NCBI RefSeq assembly: GCF_013177735.1
Contig: NZ_WOEZ01000036.1
Span: 62,001 to 126,000, forward strand
Source of the DNA: Paraburkholderia elongata
Lineage (GTDB): Bacteria > Pseudomonadota > Gammaproteobacteria > Burkholderiales > Burkholderiaceae
Length of the DNA: 64,000 bases
Reading direction: 5' to 3'
A program made the translations under genes and the position numbers. Under the pieces are notes generated by a model. That model was given only the letters and a program-made list of their open reading frames with translations. It did no database searches and was not told the origin of the DNA. Shown one piece after another: positions 28,486 through 38,551 of this stretch (position 1 is its first letter; each line of letters opens with the position of its first letter).

Positions 28486-29376
28486 TCAAGCGAGCTTGTG
28501 TCCGGTCAGGCGTTCGAGCGCTTCCTGGTACTTCTCGCCCGTCTTCGTGACCACGTCGTCCGGCAGCTTCGGTGCCGGCGGCTCTTTCTTCCACGTTTGA
28601 GTTTCGAGCCAGTCGCGCACGAACTGCTTGTCGAACGACGGCGGGTTGGTGCCGACCTGATACTGGTCAGCCGGCCAGAAGCGCGACGAGTCAGCAGTCA
28701 GCGCCTCGTCCATCAGGTACAGCTGGCCGTGGTTGTCCAGACCGAATTCGAACTTCGTATCCGCGATGATGATGCCGCGCGTGGCGGCGTAGTCAGCCGC
28801 TTCCTTGTACAGCTTGATCGAGATGTCGCGGATCGTGGCCGACAGTTCGGTGCCGATGCGGCGCTCCATCTCGTTGTACGTGATGTTCTCGTCGTGATGG
28901 CCCATTTCGGCCTTGGCTGCCGGCGTGAAAATCGGCTCAGGCAGCTTTTGCGCGTTTTGCAGACCCGGCGGCAGTTCGACACCGCACACCGAACCGGTTG
29001 CCTGGTAGTCTTTCCAGCCGCTGCCGGCCAGATAGCCACGCACCACCGCTTCGACGAGGATCGGCTCGAGGCGCTTCACCACCACCGCACGGCCCTTGAC
29101 CTGCTCGACTTCGTCTGCCGCCACCACGGATTCGGGCGCCACGCCCGTGAGGTGGTTCGGCACCACGTGCTTCAGCTTCTCGAACCAGAAGTTCGCCATT
29201 TCGTTGAGCACGCGGCCCTTATTCGGAATCGGCTCGCCCATGATGACGTCGAACGCCGACAGACGGTCGGTCGTGACGATCAGCAACTGGTCGTTGCCCA
29301 CCGCATAGTTGTCGCGGACTTTACCGCGGCCGAGCAGCGGCAGCGAGTGGAGCGTGGATTCGTAAAGGGTAGACAT
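28486..29376 (-). CDS. purC: SAICAR synthase
   Basis: The enzyme (296 residues) joins CAIR and aspartate with ATP to form SAICAR in purine synthesis. The N-terminal region shows [28 protein letters not shown], the nucleotide-binding part. Later motifs are [17 protein letters not shown] and [11 protein letters not shown]. It is the longer betaproteobacterial/eukaryote-like form rather than the 240-residue E. coli type. It lies between fba and purE on the minus strand, with a terminator separating it from fba. Confidence 0.96.
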   Translation of the reverse strand: MSTLYESTLHSLPLLGRGKVRDNYAVGNDQLLIVTTDRLSAFDVIMGEPIPNKGRVLNEMANFWFEKLKHVVPNHLTGVAPESVVAADEVEQVKGRAVVVKRLEPILVEAVVRGYLAGSGWKDYQATGSVCGVELPPGLQNAQKLPEPIFTPAAKAEMGHHDENITYNEMERRIGTELSATIRDISIKLYKEAADYAATRGIIIADTKFEFGLDNHGQLYLMDEALTADSSRFWPADQYQVGTNPPSFDKQFVRDWLETQTWKKEPPAPKLPDDVVTKTGEKYQEALERLTGHKLA

Positions 29377-29417
29377 CGTCGTGGTTCGCTAAAAGTGGGG
29401 CAAAAAGTGTGACCGGA

Positions 29418-29459
29418 ACAAAAGGGAAACGCCGTTCCCCGGATGATGCGGGAACGGCG
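29418..29459 (-). terminator. Terminator between fba and purC
   Basis: CGCCGTTCCC (29430-29439) pairs with GGGAACGGCG (29450-29459), a 10-bp perfect stem. On the minus strand a T-rich tract (TTTCCCTTTT) follows. It lies about 50 bp beyond the fba stop. Confidence 0.75.
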
Positions 29460-29508
29460 ATCGAACGACAACCTGGCCAATCAGCCAAGTGTAGAGCTTG
29501 GTTATAGC

Positions 29509-30573
29509 TTAGCGGACGACTTGCGCGAGCTCGCCCGACTTGTACTTCTCCGCGATTTTATCAAGCGAAACCGGCTTGATCTTGCCAGCCTGGCCTTCGC
29601 AGCCGAATTGCGTGAAGCGCTCGAGACAGATCTTCATCGCGGCTTCGCGCGCCGGCTTCAGATAATCGCGCGGATCGAACTTGCCCGGATTGGTCGCCAT
29701 GTAGCGGCGGATTGCGCCGGTGATCGCAAGACGCAGGTCGGTGTCGATATTGACCTTGCGCACGCCGTGCTTGATGCCTTCCTGAATCTCTTCGACCGGC
29801 ACGCCGTAGGTTTCCTTCATGTCGCCGCCGAATTCGCGGATTTCCGCGAGCAGTTCCTGCGGCACCGACGACGAACCGTGCATCACCAGGTGCGTGTTCG
29901 GAATGCGCTGGTGAATTTCCTTGATGCGCTGGATCGACAGGATGTCGCCCGTGGGCTTCTTGCTGAACTTGTACGCGCCGTGCGACGTACCGATCGCGAT
30001 CGCGAGGGCGTCGCATTGCGTCTGCTTGACGAAGTCGGCAGCCTGCTCCGGGTCGGTCAGCAGTTGCTCGCGGGTCATCGTGCCTTCCGCGCCGTGGCCG
30101 TCTTCCTTGTCGCCTTTCATGGTTTCCAGCGAACCAAGCACGCCCAGTTCCGCTTCCACCGTGATGCCGATCGAGTGAGCCGCTTCAACCACCTTGCGCG
30201 AGACTTCAACGTTGTATTCGTACGATGCGACGGTCTTGCCGTCGGCTTCGAGCGAGCCGTCCATCATCACGCTGGTGAAACCGCTGCGGATCGCCGCCAT
30301 ACAGACCGCCGGCGATTGACCGTGGTCTTGGTGCATCACGACCGGAATGTGCGGGTACGATTCGACCGCGGCTTCAATCAGGTGGCGCAGAAACGGCTCG
30401 CCCGCGTACTTACGCGCGCCGGCCGACGCCTGCATGATGACCGGCGCGTTGACCTTGTCGGCCGCGGCCATGATGGCCTGCACTTGCTCCAGATTGTTCA
30501 CGTTGAATGCAGGAATGCCATAACCGTTTTCGGCGGCATGGTCCAGCAATTGACGCATTGATACGAGAGGCAT
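29509..30573 (-). CDS. fbaA: Class II fructose-bisphosphate aldolase
   Basis: A 354-residue zinc-dependent aldolase that interconverts fructose 1,6-bisphosphate with dihydroxyacetone phosphate and glyceraldehyde 3-phosphate. The zinc site HQDHG and the later [12 protein letters not shown] and [10 protein letters not shown] stretches are clear. The sequence resembles the Calvin-cycle-type (CbbA) class II subgroup common in betaproteobacteria. The ribosome binding site AAGGAG precedes the ATG. It follows pyk on the minus strand, after a 211-bp gap that may contain its own promoter. Confidence 0.96.
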   Translation of the reverse strand: MPLVSMRQLLDHAAENGYGIPAFNVNNLEQVQAIMAAADKVNAPVIMQASAGARKYAGEPFLRHLIEAAVESYPHIPVVMHQDHGQSPAVCMAAIRSGFTSVMMDGSLEADGKTVASYEYNVEVSRKVVEAAHSIGITVEAELGVLGSLETMKGDKEDGHGAEGTMTREQLLTDPEQAADFVKQTQCDALAIAIGTSHGAYKFSKKPTGDILSIQRIKEIHQRIPNTHLVMHGSSSVPQELLAEIREFGGDMKETYGVPVEEIQEGIKHGVRKVNIDTDLRLAITGAIRRYMATNPGKFDPRDYLKPAREAAMKICLERFTQFGCEGQAGKIKPVSLDKIAEKYKSGELAQVVR

Positions 30574-30784
30574 GCTGTAACTCCTTAGATTGAAACGAAT
30601 TCTGTGCCGTCGGCATCTTTTTTGGCGATTTTACGCGAAGCAAGCTGCATACCCGTTCACACATTCCCTAAAGCGCGTTTTCCTTCACGCGCGATTGGAG
30701 TCTGTGCGCCGCCTCTCGCGGGGCATGACAGCCTGCTTCGCTTAGGTCAAGCCTGTGTCGATCGGCAGGATGGTTGCCGCCGAA

Positions 30785-32221
30785 TCAAAACGGCTCGCCG
30801 ACGCGCACGATTTTCAGCGTATTCGTGCCGCCTGCCTGGCCCATCGGCTCGCCGACGGTCAGCACCACCATGTCGCCGCGCGACGCGTAGCCCTTGCTGA
30901 CCACGGTTTCCAACGCCTGCTGCAACGCGGTGTCGCGGTCGCTGCTGGTGTCCAGATGCAGCGACGTGACATTGCGGTAGATCGCCATCGCCCGTTCGCT
31001 ACCGACGCGCGGCGTGAGCGCGAAAATCGGCACGTGCGTCGAGTGCCGCGACATCCACAGCGCGGTCGAACCCGATTCGGTCAACGCAACAATCGCCTTG
31101 GCGCCGAGGTGATAGGCCGTGAACAGCGCGCCCATGGCGATGGACTGGTCGATTCGCGTGAACGTGCGGTCGAGGAAATCCTTGTCCAGCTCCGACTTTT
31201 CCGACTTCTCGGCTTCCAGGCAGATCGCAGCCATCGTTTCGATGGTCTGCACCGGGTACTTGCCAGCTGCCGATTCCGCCGACAGCATCACCGCATCGGT
31301 GCCGTCGAGCACCGCGTTGGCGACGTCCGACACTTCCGCGCGGGTCGGCACCGGGGCGTAGATCATCGACTCCATCATCTGGGTCGCGGTGATCACGAAC
31401 TTGTTCGATTCGCGCGCCATACGGATCATGCGCTTTTGCAGTGCGGGAACTGCGGCATTCCCCACTTCCACGGCCAGATCGCCGCGCGCGACCATGATGC
31501 CGTCCGATGCGTCGAGGATGCCTTGCAGCGCCGGAATTGCTTCCGCCCGCTCGATCTTCGCGATCATCTTCGGCTTGATGCCGTAGGGCGCGCCCGCGAT
31601 GTTCGCGAGCTGGCGAGCCATTTCCATGTCGGTGGCGTTCTTGGGGAACGATACCGCGACGAAATCCACGCCGAGCGACATCGCCGTGCGAATGTCTTCC
31701 ATGTCTTTCGCGGTCAGCGCCGGCGCCGACAGGCCGCCACCCTGGCGGTTGATACCCTTGTTGTTCGACAGCTCGCCGCCGATCTTCACGGTGGTGTGGA
31801 TTTCGCTGCCGATCACACGCTCGACGTCCAGCACGATCAGGCCGTCGTTGAGCAACAACACGTCGCCCGGTTTCAGGTCACGCGGCAGGTCCTTGTAGTC
31901 GAGACCGGCGCGTTGTTCATTGCCGAGTTCGCATTCGGCGTCAAGCACGAACGGCTCGCCGGCGACCAGCATGATCTTGCCGTTTTCGAATTTGCCGACG
32001 CGAATCTTCGGGCCTTGCAGGTCGGCCATGATGGCGACTTCACGGCCGGCCTGGCGGGCCGCCTCGCGCACGAATTCGGCGCGCTGGCGGTGGTCGTCGG
32101 CGGTGCCGTGCGAGAAATTGAGCCGCACCACGTCCAACCCTGCTCGAATCATTTGCAGCAGAATTTCCGGCGTACTGGAAGCCGGTCCGATGGTAGCGAC
32201 AATCTTGGTGGCGCGATGCAT
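30785..32221 (-). CDS. pyk: Pyruvate kinase
   Basis: The last glycolytic enzyme, 478 residues from the start MHRATKIVATIGPASST. It shows the substrate-site stretch RLNFSHG, the signature IMVARGDLAVEVG, and the C-terminal regulatory domain ending GGTNTLKIVRVGEPF. Together with pgk and fba it forms a lower-glycolysis cluster. The frame is open upstream, without a stop, for another 145 codons to a GTG one base after the pgk stop. Known pyruvate kinases begin at the chosen ATG, so the extension is treated separately. Confidence 0.96.
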   Translation of the reverse strand: MHRATKIVATIGPASSTPEILLQMIRAGLDVVRLNFSHGTADDHRQRAEFVREAARQAGREVAIMADLQGPKIRVGKFENGKIMLVAGEPFVLDAECELGNEQRAGLDYKDLPRDLKPGDVLLLNDGLIVLDVERVIGSEIHTTVKIGGELSNNKGINRQGGGLSAPALTAKDMEDIRTAMSLGVDFVAVSFPKNATDMEMARQLANIAGAPYGIKPKMIAKIERAEAIPALQGILDASDGIMVARGDLAVEVGNAAVPALQKRMIRMARESNKFVITATQMMESMIYAPVPTRAEVSDVANAVLDGTDAVMLSAESAAGKYPVQTIETMAAICLEAEKSEKSELDKDFLDRTFTRIDQSIAMGALFTAYHLGAKAIVALTESGSTALWMSRHSTHVPIFALTPRVGSERAMAIYRNVTSLHLDTSSDRDTALQQALETVVSKGYASRGDMVVLTVGEPMGQAGGTNTLKIVRVGEPF

Positions 32222-32656
32222 GAGTCTCCTCGTCTGGGTGGGGTCGCTGGAATGAGCGCTGCGAGTCGGATGCGGAGGCTGCGCACCGAAGGGTGCTGCT
32301 GGGGGCTGCGCGCCGGTTGAAACCAGCGTCGCTTTATGGGGTGAAGCGGTGTTCGACACCAGCACGGGGGGTGCCGGTGGGGGTGCGAGCGCGACCTCTT
32401 CGTCCGGGAGTTCTGCCGGCGAATGGGCGGCTTGTCCGTGGGACAATTCCGCTGCCTCGCTGGCAGTGGTCAACTCCGCGAGCGCGAGGGGCGACCCGGA
32501 TTCTTCCTGCTGCGCAATAACAGATTCAACAGATTCGACCGCGGCCGTCGTGGCGGCGGAGCGCGCTGCGCGCTCCCCTGCCGTTGCTGCTGCGGTGTTG
32601 CGCGACTTGCTGCCGCGCGCTTTTGCAGACTTCACTGAGGGGGAGCGCGTCGCCAC
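32222..32656 (-). other. Open 145-codon stretch between pgk and pyk, in frame with pyk
   Basis: On the minus strand a GTG at 32654-32656, one base after the pgk stop, opens a frame that runs without a stop into pyk. It would start MATRSPSVKSAKARGSKSRN, basic and Ala-rich, then turn acidic and Pro/Ala-rich. This could be a low-complexity N-terminal extension of pyruvate kinase, a translational-coupling leader, or chance openness in high-GC DNA. I see no ribosome binding site for the GTG. Confidence 0.3.
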
Positions 32657-32657
32657 G

Positions 32658-33851
32658 TTAAGCCCGCGATTCCAGAACTGCGACAGCGGGCAGTGTCTTG
32701 CCCTCGAGGAACTCGAGGAAGGCACCGCCGCCCGTCGAGATGTAGCTGACCTTGTCGTGGATGCCGTACTTGGCAATCGCCGCCAGCGTGTCGCCGCCGC
32801 CTGCAATCGAGAACGCCGGCGATTTGGCGATCGCGTCAGCCAGGGTCTTGGTACCGTTGCCGAACTGATCGAATTCGAACACGCCAACCGGGCCGTTCCA
32901 CACAATCGTGCCGGCTTTTTCCAGTTGTGCGGCGAGCACCTTCGCGGTTTCCGGTCCGATGTCGAGGATCATGTCGTCGTCCTGCACATCGGCGACGGCC
33001 TTCACTTCGGCCTTGGCGGTCGGCGAAAACTCTTTCGCCGTGACCACATCGGTCGGAATCGGCACCGAGGCGCCGCGGGCTTTCGCTGCGTCGATGATGG
33101 CCTTGGCTTCGGCGACCAGATCGGCTTCGGCGAGCGACTTGCCGATCTTCAGGCCGGCGGCCAGCATGAACGTGTTGGCAATGCCGCCGCCGACGATCAG
33201 CTGATCGACCTTGTCGGCGAGCGACTTCAGGATGGTCAGCTTGGTGGACACCTTCGAGCCGGCGACGATCGCCACCAGCGGACGCTTCGGTGCGCCCAGC
33301 GCCTTGCCGAGCGCTTCGAGCTCAGCGGCCAGCAGCGGGCCGGCGCAGGCGATCGGCGCGTACTTCGCGATGCCGTGCGTGGTGGCTTCGGCGCGGTGCG
33401 CGGTGCCGAAAGCATCGTTCACATAGATGTCGCAGAGCTTCGCCATTTTCTGCGCGAGCTCGTCGGAATCTTTCTTTTCGCCCTTGTTGACGCGGCAGTT
33501 TTCCAGCAGCACGACCTGGCCCGGTGCGACGTTCACGCCGTTTTCGACCCAGTTGGCGACCAGCGGCACGTCACGGCCGAGCAGCTCGGCCAGACGCTTC
33601 GCGACCGGCGCAAGCGAGTCTTCCGGCTTGAATTCGCCTTCAGTGGGGCGGCCCAGGTGCGACGTGACCATCACGGCGGCGCCTGCGTCCAGCGCGGCCT
33701 TGATCGCCGGCACGGAGGCGCGGATGCGGGTGTCTTCGGTGATGTTGCCTTGATCGTCCTGCGGCACGTTCAGATCGGCGCGGATGAACACGCGTTTGCC
33801 GGATAGCTTGCCTTCGGCGATCAGATCGGAGAGACGCAATACCTTGTTCAT
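32658..33851 (-). CDS. pgk: Phosphoglycerate kinase
   Basis: The kinase (397 residues) moves phosphate from 1,3-bisphosphoglycerate to ADP in glycolysis. The start [10 protein letters not shown] gives the standard N-terminus with the signature [15 protein letters not shown]. Further motifs are [23 protein letters not shown] and the C-terminal [17 protein letters not shown]. It is the first gene of the pgk-pyk-fba run. All conserved regions are present and the length is typical. Confidence 0.97.
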   Translation of the reverse strand: MNKVLRLSDLIAEGKLSGKRVFIRADLNVPQDDQGNITEDTRIRASVPAIKAALDAGAAVMVTSHLGRPTEGEFKPEDSLAPVAKRLAELLGRDVPLVANWVENGVNVAPGQVVLLENCRVNKGEKKDSDELAQKMAKLCDIYVNDAFGTAHRAEATTHGIAKYAPIACAGPLLAAELEALGKALGAPKRPLVAIVAGSKVSTKLTILKSLADKVDQLIVGGGIANTFMLAAGLKIGKSLAEADLVAEAKAIIDAAKARGASVPIPTDVVTAKEFSPTAKAEVKAVADVQDDDMILDIGPETAKVLAAQLEKAGTIVWNGPVGVFEFDQFGNGTKTLADAIAKSPAFSIAGGGDTLAAIAKYGIHDKVSYISTGGGAFLEFLEGKTLPAVAVLESRA

Positions 33852-34123
33852 GGGCGTGTATGTGCGAGTTGATGAGAAGGCGGTGGCGGACGACGCGCTG
33901 GGCCTCAAGCGCGGCAAACTCCAGCGCTTCGGCACGGCAGCGGCTCCACTGAATCGGGCGCCGGCGGCATGGCCGCAGCTGTCGCGCCATGCACCGGCGC
34001 GCTTATCCCGGAAACGGCCATTTTAACTGATCCACACTGCCTTCTGACCCGCACCTAGGCGAATGTCCCGTATTTGAAGAATGCGCCGCGCATGTCGCAA
34101 CGCAACATTTTCAGCTCAATCAA

Positions 34124-34447
34124 TTACATAAAGAGGCGCAAGAGCGTGAACACGACCATTCCCACCACAATCGTACCGAGCATGGTGCGCCGCCACAAAA
34201 ACCACGCAAGACCGGACAGCGACGCGTAAAACTCGTGGTTCGATGGCGCGAACGAGAGCCCCTCTGGCGTCGCCAGCACATCGGGCAGCACGACGGCGGC
34301 AAGCGCCGCGGCCGGCGCATAGCGCAGCATCCGCTGAACGCGCTCCGGCAAAACGGTGCGCTCGCCGCCGATTAGAAACATGGCGCGTGTCACTGCAGTG
34401 ACGAAAGTCATGCCGATAATGGACAGCCAGATCTGCGTAGATGTCAT
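34124..34447 (-). CDS. azlD: AzlD-type small subunit of a branched-chain amino acid exporter
   Basis: A membrane protein of 107 residues with four hydrophobic segments. It carries AzlD family features: a TRAMFLIGG stretch near the N-terminus and the central LRYAPAAALAAVVLPDVL. AzlD pairs with the larger AzlC to export branched-chain amino acids or analogues. Its ATG overlaps the azlC stop by 4 bp (ATGA), showing translational coupling. The divergent neighbour beyond azlC is ilvE, consistent with branched-chain amino acid homeostasis. Confidence 0.88.
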   Translation of the reverse strand: MTSTQIWLSIIGMTFVTAVTRAMFLIGGERTVLPERVQRMLRYAPAAALAAVVLPDVLATPEGLSFAPSNHEFYASLSGLAWFLWRRTMLGTIVVGMVVFTLLRLFM

Positions 34448-35190
34448 TGGGAATCTCCGGCGCTGTTACGGATGCGGCGCAAGTCGGCACGCTCGACCAT
34501 CAGGTCGGCGGCACTGCCCGCGACAATCGCCGCAATCACCGCGAGCGGCAGCGCGAGCCGGTACGGCAGGTCGAATGCGAGCAGCGACACCAGGCCGGCG
34601 ATACTGACAGCAACCAGCGTGGAGCGCGTGGCGATCGCCGACACCATGATGGGCAGCAGCGCCAGCGTACCCGCCAGCGCGAGGCCCCAGTTGTCCGGAA
34701 TCAGGCTCGCCAGCAGGATGCCGGCGATCGACGACACCTGCCACGACAACCAGCTGCAGATCGCCATGCCCCAGAAGTACGCCTCTTTGCCCGGCAGGTA
34801 ACCGGTCTGGAAGCTCTTCTTCTGGAACAGCAGATAGATCACGTCGCCGTTGAAGTAGCCCAGCACGATGCGCCGCCACATCGGCAGATAGGAGAAATGC
34901 GGCGCGAGGCCGGCGCTGAAGATCACAAAACGCGTATTGACCATGGCAGCAGTGAGCAGCACGGTCCAGATCGGCAGCTTGGCTGCCAGCAGCGGCAGCA
35001 CGGCCAGTTGCGACGAACCGGCGTAGCACAGCAGCGACATGGTGAGCGCCTGCGGCAGCGTGAGCACGGACTTGCTCATCGCAATGCCGGTCACGAGGCC
35101 CCAGGAGAAAATCGCCATCAGCGTGGGCGAATAGTCGCGCGCGCCCTCACGGAAGGCACGGCGATCGGTATCTGACAGTCGAGCGAGCAT
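34444..35190 (-). CDS. azlC: AzlC-family branched-chain amino acid exporter, large subunit
   Basis: An inner-membrane protein of 248 residues from the start MLARLSDTDRR; an in-frame start at 35223 would add 11 residues. It has the AzlC core FREGARDYSPTLMAIFSWGLVTGIAM and the helix LCYAGSSQLAVLPLL, with several more helices. With AzlD it exports branched-chain amino acids. It is divergent from ilvE over a 190-bp gap, so the two operons may share control. The reading frame ends in a 4-bp overlap with azlD. Confidence 0.88.
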   Translation of the reverse strand: MLARLSDTDRRAFREGARDYSPTLMAIFSWGLVTGIAMSKSVLTLPQALTMSLLCYAGSSQLAVLPLLAAKLPIWTVLLTAAMVNTRFVIFSAGLAPHFSYLPMWRRIVLGYFNGDVIYLLFQKKSFQTGYLPGKEAYFWGMAICSWLSWQVSSIAGILLASLIPDNWGLALAGTLALLPIMVSAIATRSTLVAVSIAGLVSLLAFDLPYRLALPLAVIAAIVAGSAADLMVERADLRRIRNSAGDSQ

Positions 35191-35382
35191 GAGGCGAAAC
35201 GCGGGCACGAGGCGGCGCCGCAACGAAGGGAAGTCGGCGCCAGGTCGTCAAGCACCCGCTGGCGCATCCGGATTTGAATTATGCGTGCGCCGAATTATAG
35301 CGCCCGGTATGCGGCCAAATGCCCGTTTCGTGTGCAAAAGACGCTAAAATGACGCTCTTTCACCGCACTGCTGGAGAATCGT

Positions 35383-36306
35383 ATGTCAATGGCCGACCGC
35401 GACGGCAAGATCTGGATGGATGGCAAGCTCATCGAATGGCGCGACGCCAAGATCCACGTGCTTACCCACACGCTGCATTACGGCATGGGCGTTTTCGAAG
35501 GCGTACGCGCCTACAAGACGGCGGACGGCGGCACGGCGATTTTCCGCCTCCAGGAACACACCAAGCGCCTCTTGAACTCGGCCAAGATCTTCCAGATGGC
35601 CGTGCCGTTCGACCACGAAACGCTCGCCGCCGCACAGTGCGAAGTGGTCCGTGCAAACAAGCTGGAATCCTGCTACCTGCGCCCGATCATCTGGGTCGGC
35701 TCGGAAAAGCTCGGCGTGTCGGCCAAGGGCAACACGATCCACGTGGCGATCGCCGCGTGGCCGTGGGGCGCTTACCTCGGTGAAGACGGCATTGCCAAGG
35801 GCATCCGCGTGAAGACCTCGTCGTTCACGCGCCATCACGTGAACGTGTCGATGGTCCGCGCCAAGGCGTCGGGCTGGTACGTGAACTCGATCCTCGCCAA
35901 CCAGGAAGCGATTGCCGACGGTTACGACGAAGCGCTGCTGCTGGACGTGGACGGCTACGTGTCGGAAGGCTCCGGCGAGAACTTCTTCCTCGTGAACAAC
36001 GGCAAGCTGTACACGCCGGATCTGGCGTCGTGCCTCGACGGCATTACGCGCGACACGGTCATCACGCTGGCGCGCGACGCGGGCATCCAGGTGATCGAAA
36101 AGCGCATCACGCGCGACGAAGTCTATACCTGCGACGAAGCCTTCTTCACCGGCACCGCCGCGGAAGTCACACCGATCCGCGAACTTGACAACCGCACGAT
36201 CGGCTCGGGCGCACGCGGCCCGATCACCGAGAAGCTGCAATCGGGCTTCTTCGATATCGTGAACGGCAAGAGCGAGAAGTACGCGCACTGGCTGACCAAG
36301 ATTTAA
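35383..36306 (+). CDS. ilvE: Branched-chain-amino-acid aminotransferase
   Basis: A 307-residue fold-type IV PLP enzyme that carries out the last transamination in leucine, isoleucine and valine synthesis. Its N-terminal HTLHYGMGVFEGVRAY is the class signature. The PLP lysine lies in VRAKASGWYVNS and the phosphate-binding region in EGSGENFFLVNNG. The promoter may be TTGAAT at 35274-35279 with TATAGC at 35296-35301. It is followed 78 bp later by a small zinc-finger protein gene and then waaF, a conserved Burkholderia order. Confidence 0.96.
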   Translation: MSMADRDGKIWMDGKLIEWRDAKIHVLTHTLHYGMGVFEGVRAYKTADGGTAIFRLQEHTKRLLNSAKIFQMAVPFDHETLAAAQCEVVRANKLESCYLRPIIWVGSEKLGVSAKGNTIHVAIAAWPWGAYLGEDGIAKGIRVKTSSFTRHHVNVSMVRAKASGWYVNSILANQEAIADGYDEALLLDVDGYVSEGSGENFFLVNNGKLYTPDLASCLDGITRDTVITLARDAGIQVIEKRITRDEVYTCDEAFFTGTAAEVTPIRELDNRTIGSGARGPITEKLQSGFFDIVNGKSEKYAHWLTKI

Positions 36307-36384
36307 CGCGCGCTGCGCCGGCCCCGGGCCCTCGGCTTTTTGCCGGCGCAACGCACGCACCCTGCACTCAACGAGAAAGTCCCC

Positions 36385-36579
36385 ATGAGCGAAATCAAGG
36401 AAATGCCGCTGGTCGAACTGTCGGCAAAAGACCTGCCGGCGTATTGCCCGAACCCAGCCATGCCGCGCTGGAGCGCGCATCCGCGCGTCTTTATCGACGT
36501 CACGCACGGCGAAGCCAAATGCCCGTATTGCAGCACGCGCTACAAGCTGCGTGACGGCGAAGTGGTCAGGGGTCATTAA
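36385..36579 (+). CDS. CHCC zinc-finger domain protein
   Basis: A very short protein (64 residues) with the zf-CHCC pattern seen in mitochondrial complex I subunit NDUFS6 and bacterial relatives. Zinc ligands are the Cys of AYCPNP, the His of SAHPRVFID and the two Cys of CPYCSTRYKL. The start MSEIKEMPL is chosen over an in-frame upstream ATG because it gives the usual family length. It sits between ilvE and waaF and is often annotated in this position in Burkholderiales. Its function is unknown. Confidence 0.9.
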   Translation: MSEIKEMPLVELSAKDLPAYCPNPAMPRWSAHPRVFIDVTHGEAKCPYCSTRYKLRDGEVVRGH

Positions 36580-36623
36580 ACCTGAACGCTGCGCACTGAG
36601 CGCTGATCGCTTGCTGCGCTCTT

Positions 36624-36665
36624 TGCCGGCCCGCCCACTGCCCGGTTCGCCACATGACGGGCCGG
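36624..36665 (+). terminator. Possible hairpin downstream of the zinc-finger gene
   Basis: GCCGGCCCG (36624-36632) and CGGGCCGGC (36657-36665) form a 9-bp stem with a 24-nt loop, followed by only three T residues. It is a weak candidate terminator in the 264-bp gap before waaF; I see nothing else in that gap. Confidence 0.3.
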
Positions 36666-36843
36666 CTTTGCTATTGCAGCAGGTAACGGCAAAGCGAGCG
36701 CTTCGCAGCAAAGCCGCAGCCGCGGCAGGGCCGGCCTTGCCGGATCCGCACAGCAAAGCTCGTGGCTTTTCCCATTTGACACAATCGAACGCCACGCGCA
36801 TGGTTCGCGCGGCGCTTCGTTTCGATACCGGACACTCACTCTG

Positions 36844-37869
36844 ATGCGTCGCGCGTTGGTTATCGCACCGAACTGGATCGGTGACGCATTGATGGCGCAG
36901 CCGCTGTTTGCGCGCCTCGTGAAATTGCATCCGCGCATCGTGATCGACGCGGTCGCGCCCTCATGGGTCGCACCCGTACTCGAACGTATGCCCGAGATCC
37001 GCGACGTCTACGCCACGGACCTTGCGCACGGCAAGCTGCAGATGCTGCGCCGCTGGCAACTGGCGAGCGACTTGCGCGATGTCGGGTACGACGCGGCCTA
37101 TGTCCTGCCGAATTCGCTCAAGTCGGCGCTGATTCCGTGGATGGCGAGCGTTCCGCTACGCATCGGCTATACCGGCGAAAGCCGCTACGGCTTGCTGAAC
37201 GTGCGTCACGCGAATCCGCGCAAAGATGAGCGCCCGCCGATGGTCGGCCACTACGCCGCCCTCGCCTACGCGCCCGGCGCCAAGGTCCCCGACGACCTGC
37301 CGATGCCGCGGCTCGACGCGGACCTGAACGAAGCCTCGCGGGTATCGGCGCGCTTCAATCTGGATACGCGCGTGCCACTGCTGGTGTTCTGCCCGGGCGC
37401 CGAGTACGGTCCGGCCAAGCGCTGGCCGCCCGAGCATTTCGCAGCGCTCGCGCAGATGGTCGGCCAGTCGTTCCCGTACACGCAGATCGTCGCGCTCGGC
37501 TCGCCAAAAGACGCGCCGCTGGCCCAGGTCATCGCCGAGAAGGCGCCGAACGTGCGTAACCTGTGCGGCCAGACCGCGCTGAGCGAGGCTTGCGCGCTAA
37601 TCTCGCGAGCCAACGCAATCGTCACCAACGATTCCGGCCTGATGCACGTAGCCGCCGCATTGCGCCGGCCGCTGGTGGCCGTGTACGGTTCGACCGATCC
37701 GCGCCACACGCCGCCCTTGTCCGAGCTTGCGAAGGTACAATGGCTCCATCTCGAATGCAGTCCCTGTTTTCAGCGCGAGTGTCCGCTAGGGCATCTGAAC
37801 TGCCTGAAGCAGTTGAGCGCCGAGCAGGTATTCGGCGATTTGCGCGGCATGTTGCTTGCGCAACGTTGA
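36844..37869 (+). CDS. waaF: Lipopolysaccharide heptosyltransferase II
   Basis: A family 9 glycosyltransferase of 341 residues that adds the second heptose to the lipopolysaccharide inner core, acting on the cytoplasmic face of the inner membrane. The N-terminus ALVIAPNWIGDALMAQPLF carries the acceptor-site Asp. The donor-binding domain shows FCPGAEYGPAKRWPPEHFA and IVTNDSGLMHVAAAL. The start ATG is four bases after the end of a conserved gap. Other core genes are not adjacent, as is usual for waaF in this group. Confidence 0.95.
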   Translation: MRRALVIAPNWIGDALMAQPLFARLVKLHPRIVIDAVAPSWVAPVLERMPEIRDVYATDLAHGKLQMLRRWQLASDLRDVGYDAAYVLPNSLKSALIPWMASVPLRIGYTGESRYGLLNVRHANPRKDERPPMVGHYAALAYAPGAKVPDDLPMPRLDADLNEASRVSARFNLDTRVPLLVFCPGAEYGPAKRWPPEHFAALAQMVGQSFPYTQIVALGSPKDAPLAQVIAEKAPNVRNLCGQTALSEACALISRANAIVTNDSGLMHVAAALRRPLVAVYGSTDPRHTPPLSELAKVQWLHLECSPCFQRECPLGHLNCLKQLSAEQVFGDLRGMLLAQR

Positions 37870-38047
37870 ACCAAACTGATTCGACTGATACTTGCACGCA
37901 ACACCGCACGCCTCTGAGCGCGTCGCGTCATGTTCGCGCCTTGCGGCGCGGGCATTCTCGCGCTTGGGTGCGATTGTCCGGTGCTCCGGACTGTCCCGCT
38001 GACCGCTGCCCCGCAACCGCGCGCCGCGCACAAGAGACTGACGAGCC

Positions 38048-38494
38048 ATGCCACGTTTTGCCCATATCTTCGAAGCCGCCGCCGATACGCTGAACGCCTA
38101 TTACCAGGCCGTCGCCGCGGTGAATATCGACAGCTTGATGGGCCTGTGGATCGATGAGGAGTTCGTTAGCTGCATTTGCGCCGACGGCTCCCACCTGCAC
38201 GGCCTCGACAGCATTCGCGCCGGCTTGCAAATCCAGCTCGAAACCGCGCCCGTTTCGATTGAACCGCTCGATATTCGCGTCTATGACAGCCTCGGCACCG
38301 TCGTCTACGCCATTGCCGAAGCGCACCGCCCCGCCGATCCGAAGGCAGCGCCCGCGATGGTGTTCACCACTTACGTGATGGTCCATGAACGCGGCGAGTG
38401 GCGGATTGCGCATATTCACGCAAGTCCGATGCCGAATGAGGCCGCCAGCCAGTTCGCCACGAAGATGCGGCATGGCCAGGGGTCGTTGCACTGA
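38048..38494 (+). CDS. NTF2-like / SnoaL-fold protein
   Basis: A protein of 148 residues with the cone-shaped NTF2 fold pattern: an N-terminal helix (TLNAYYQAVAAVNIDSLMGLW), then ICADGSHLHGLDSIRAGL and a beta-sheet ending in the stretch GEWRIAHIHASPMP. Family members include ketosteroid isomerases and calcium/calmodulin-kinase association domains. The catalytic role here is unknown. It lies between waaF and a YheT-type hydrolase on the same strand. Confidence 0.8.
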   Translation: MPRFAHIFEAAADTLNAYYQAVAAVNIDSLMGLWIDEEFVSCICADGSHLHGLDSIRAGLQIQLETAPVSIEPLDIRVYDSLGTVVYAIAEAHRPADPKAAPAMVFTTYVMVHERGEWRIAHIHASPMPNEAASQFATKMRHGQGSLH

Positions 38495-38551
38495 CGCCTG
38501 ACGGGCGTTTCGCCTGTTTTACCGGTTTTACCTTTTTGCTTTGACGCTGGC

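Noticed and set aside
30755..33806. Two long plus-strand frames opposite pyk and pgk
   Set aside because: Both are mirror frames of conserved glycolytic genes and show no motifs or plausible starts.
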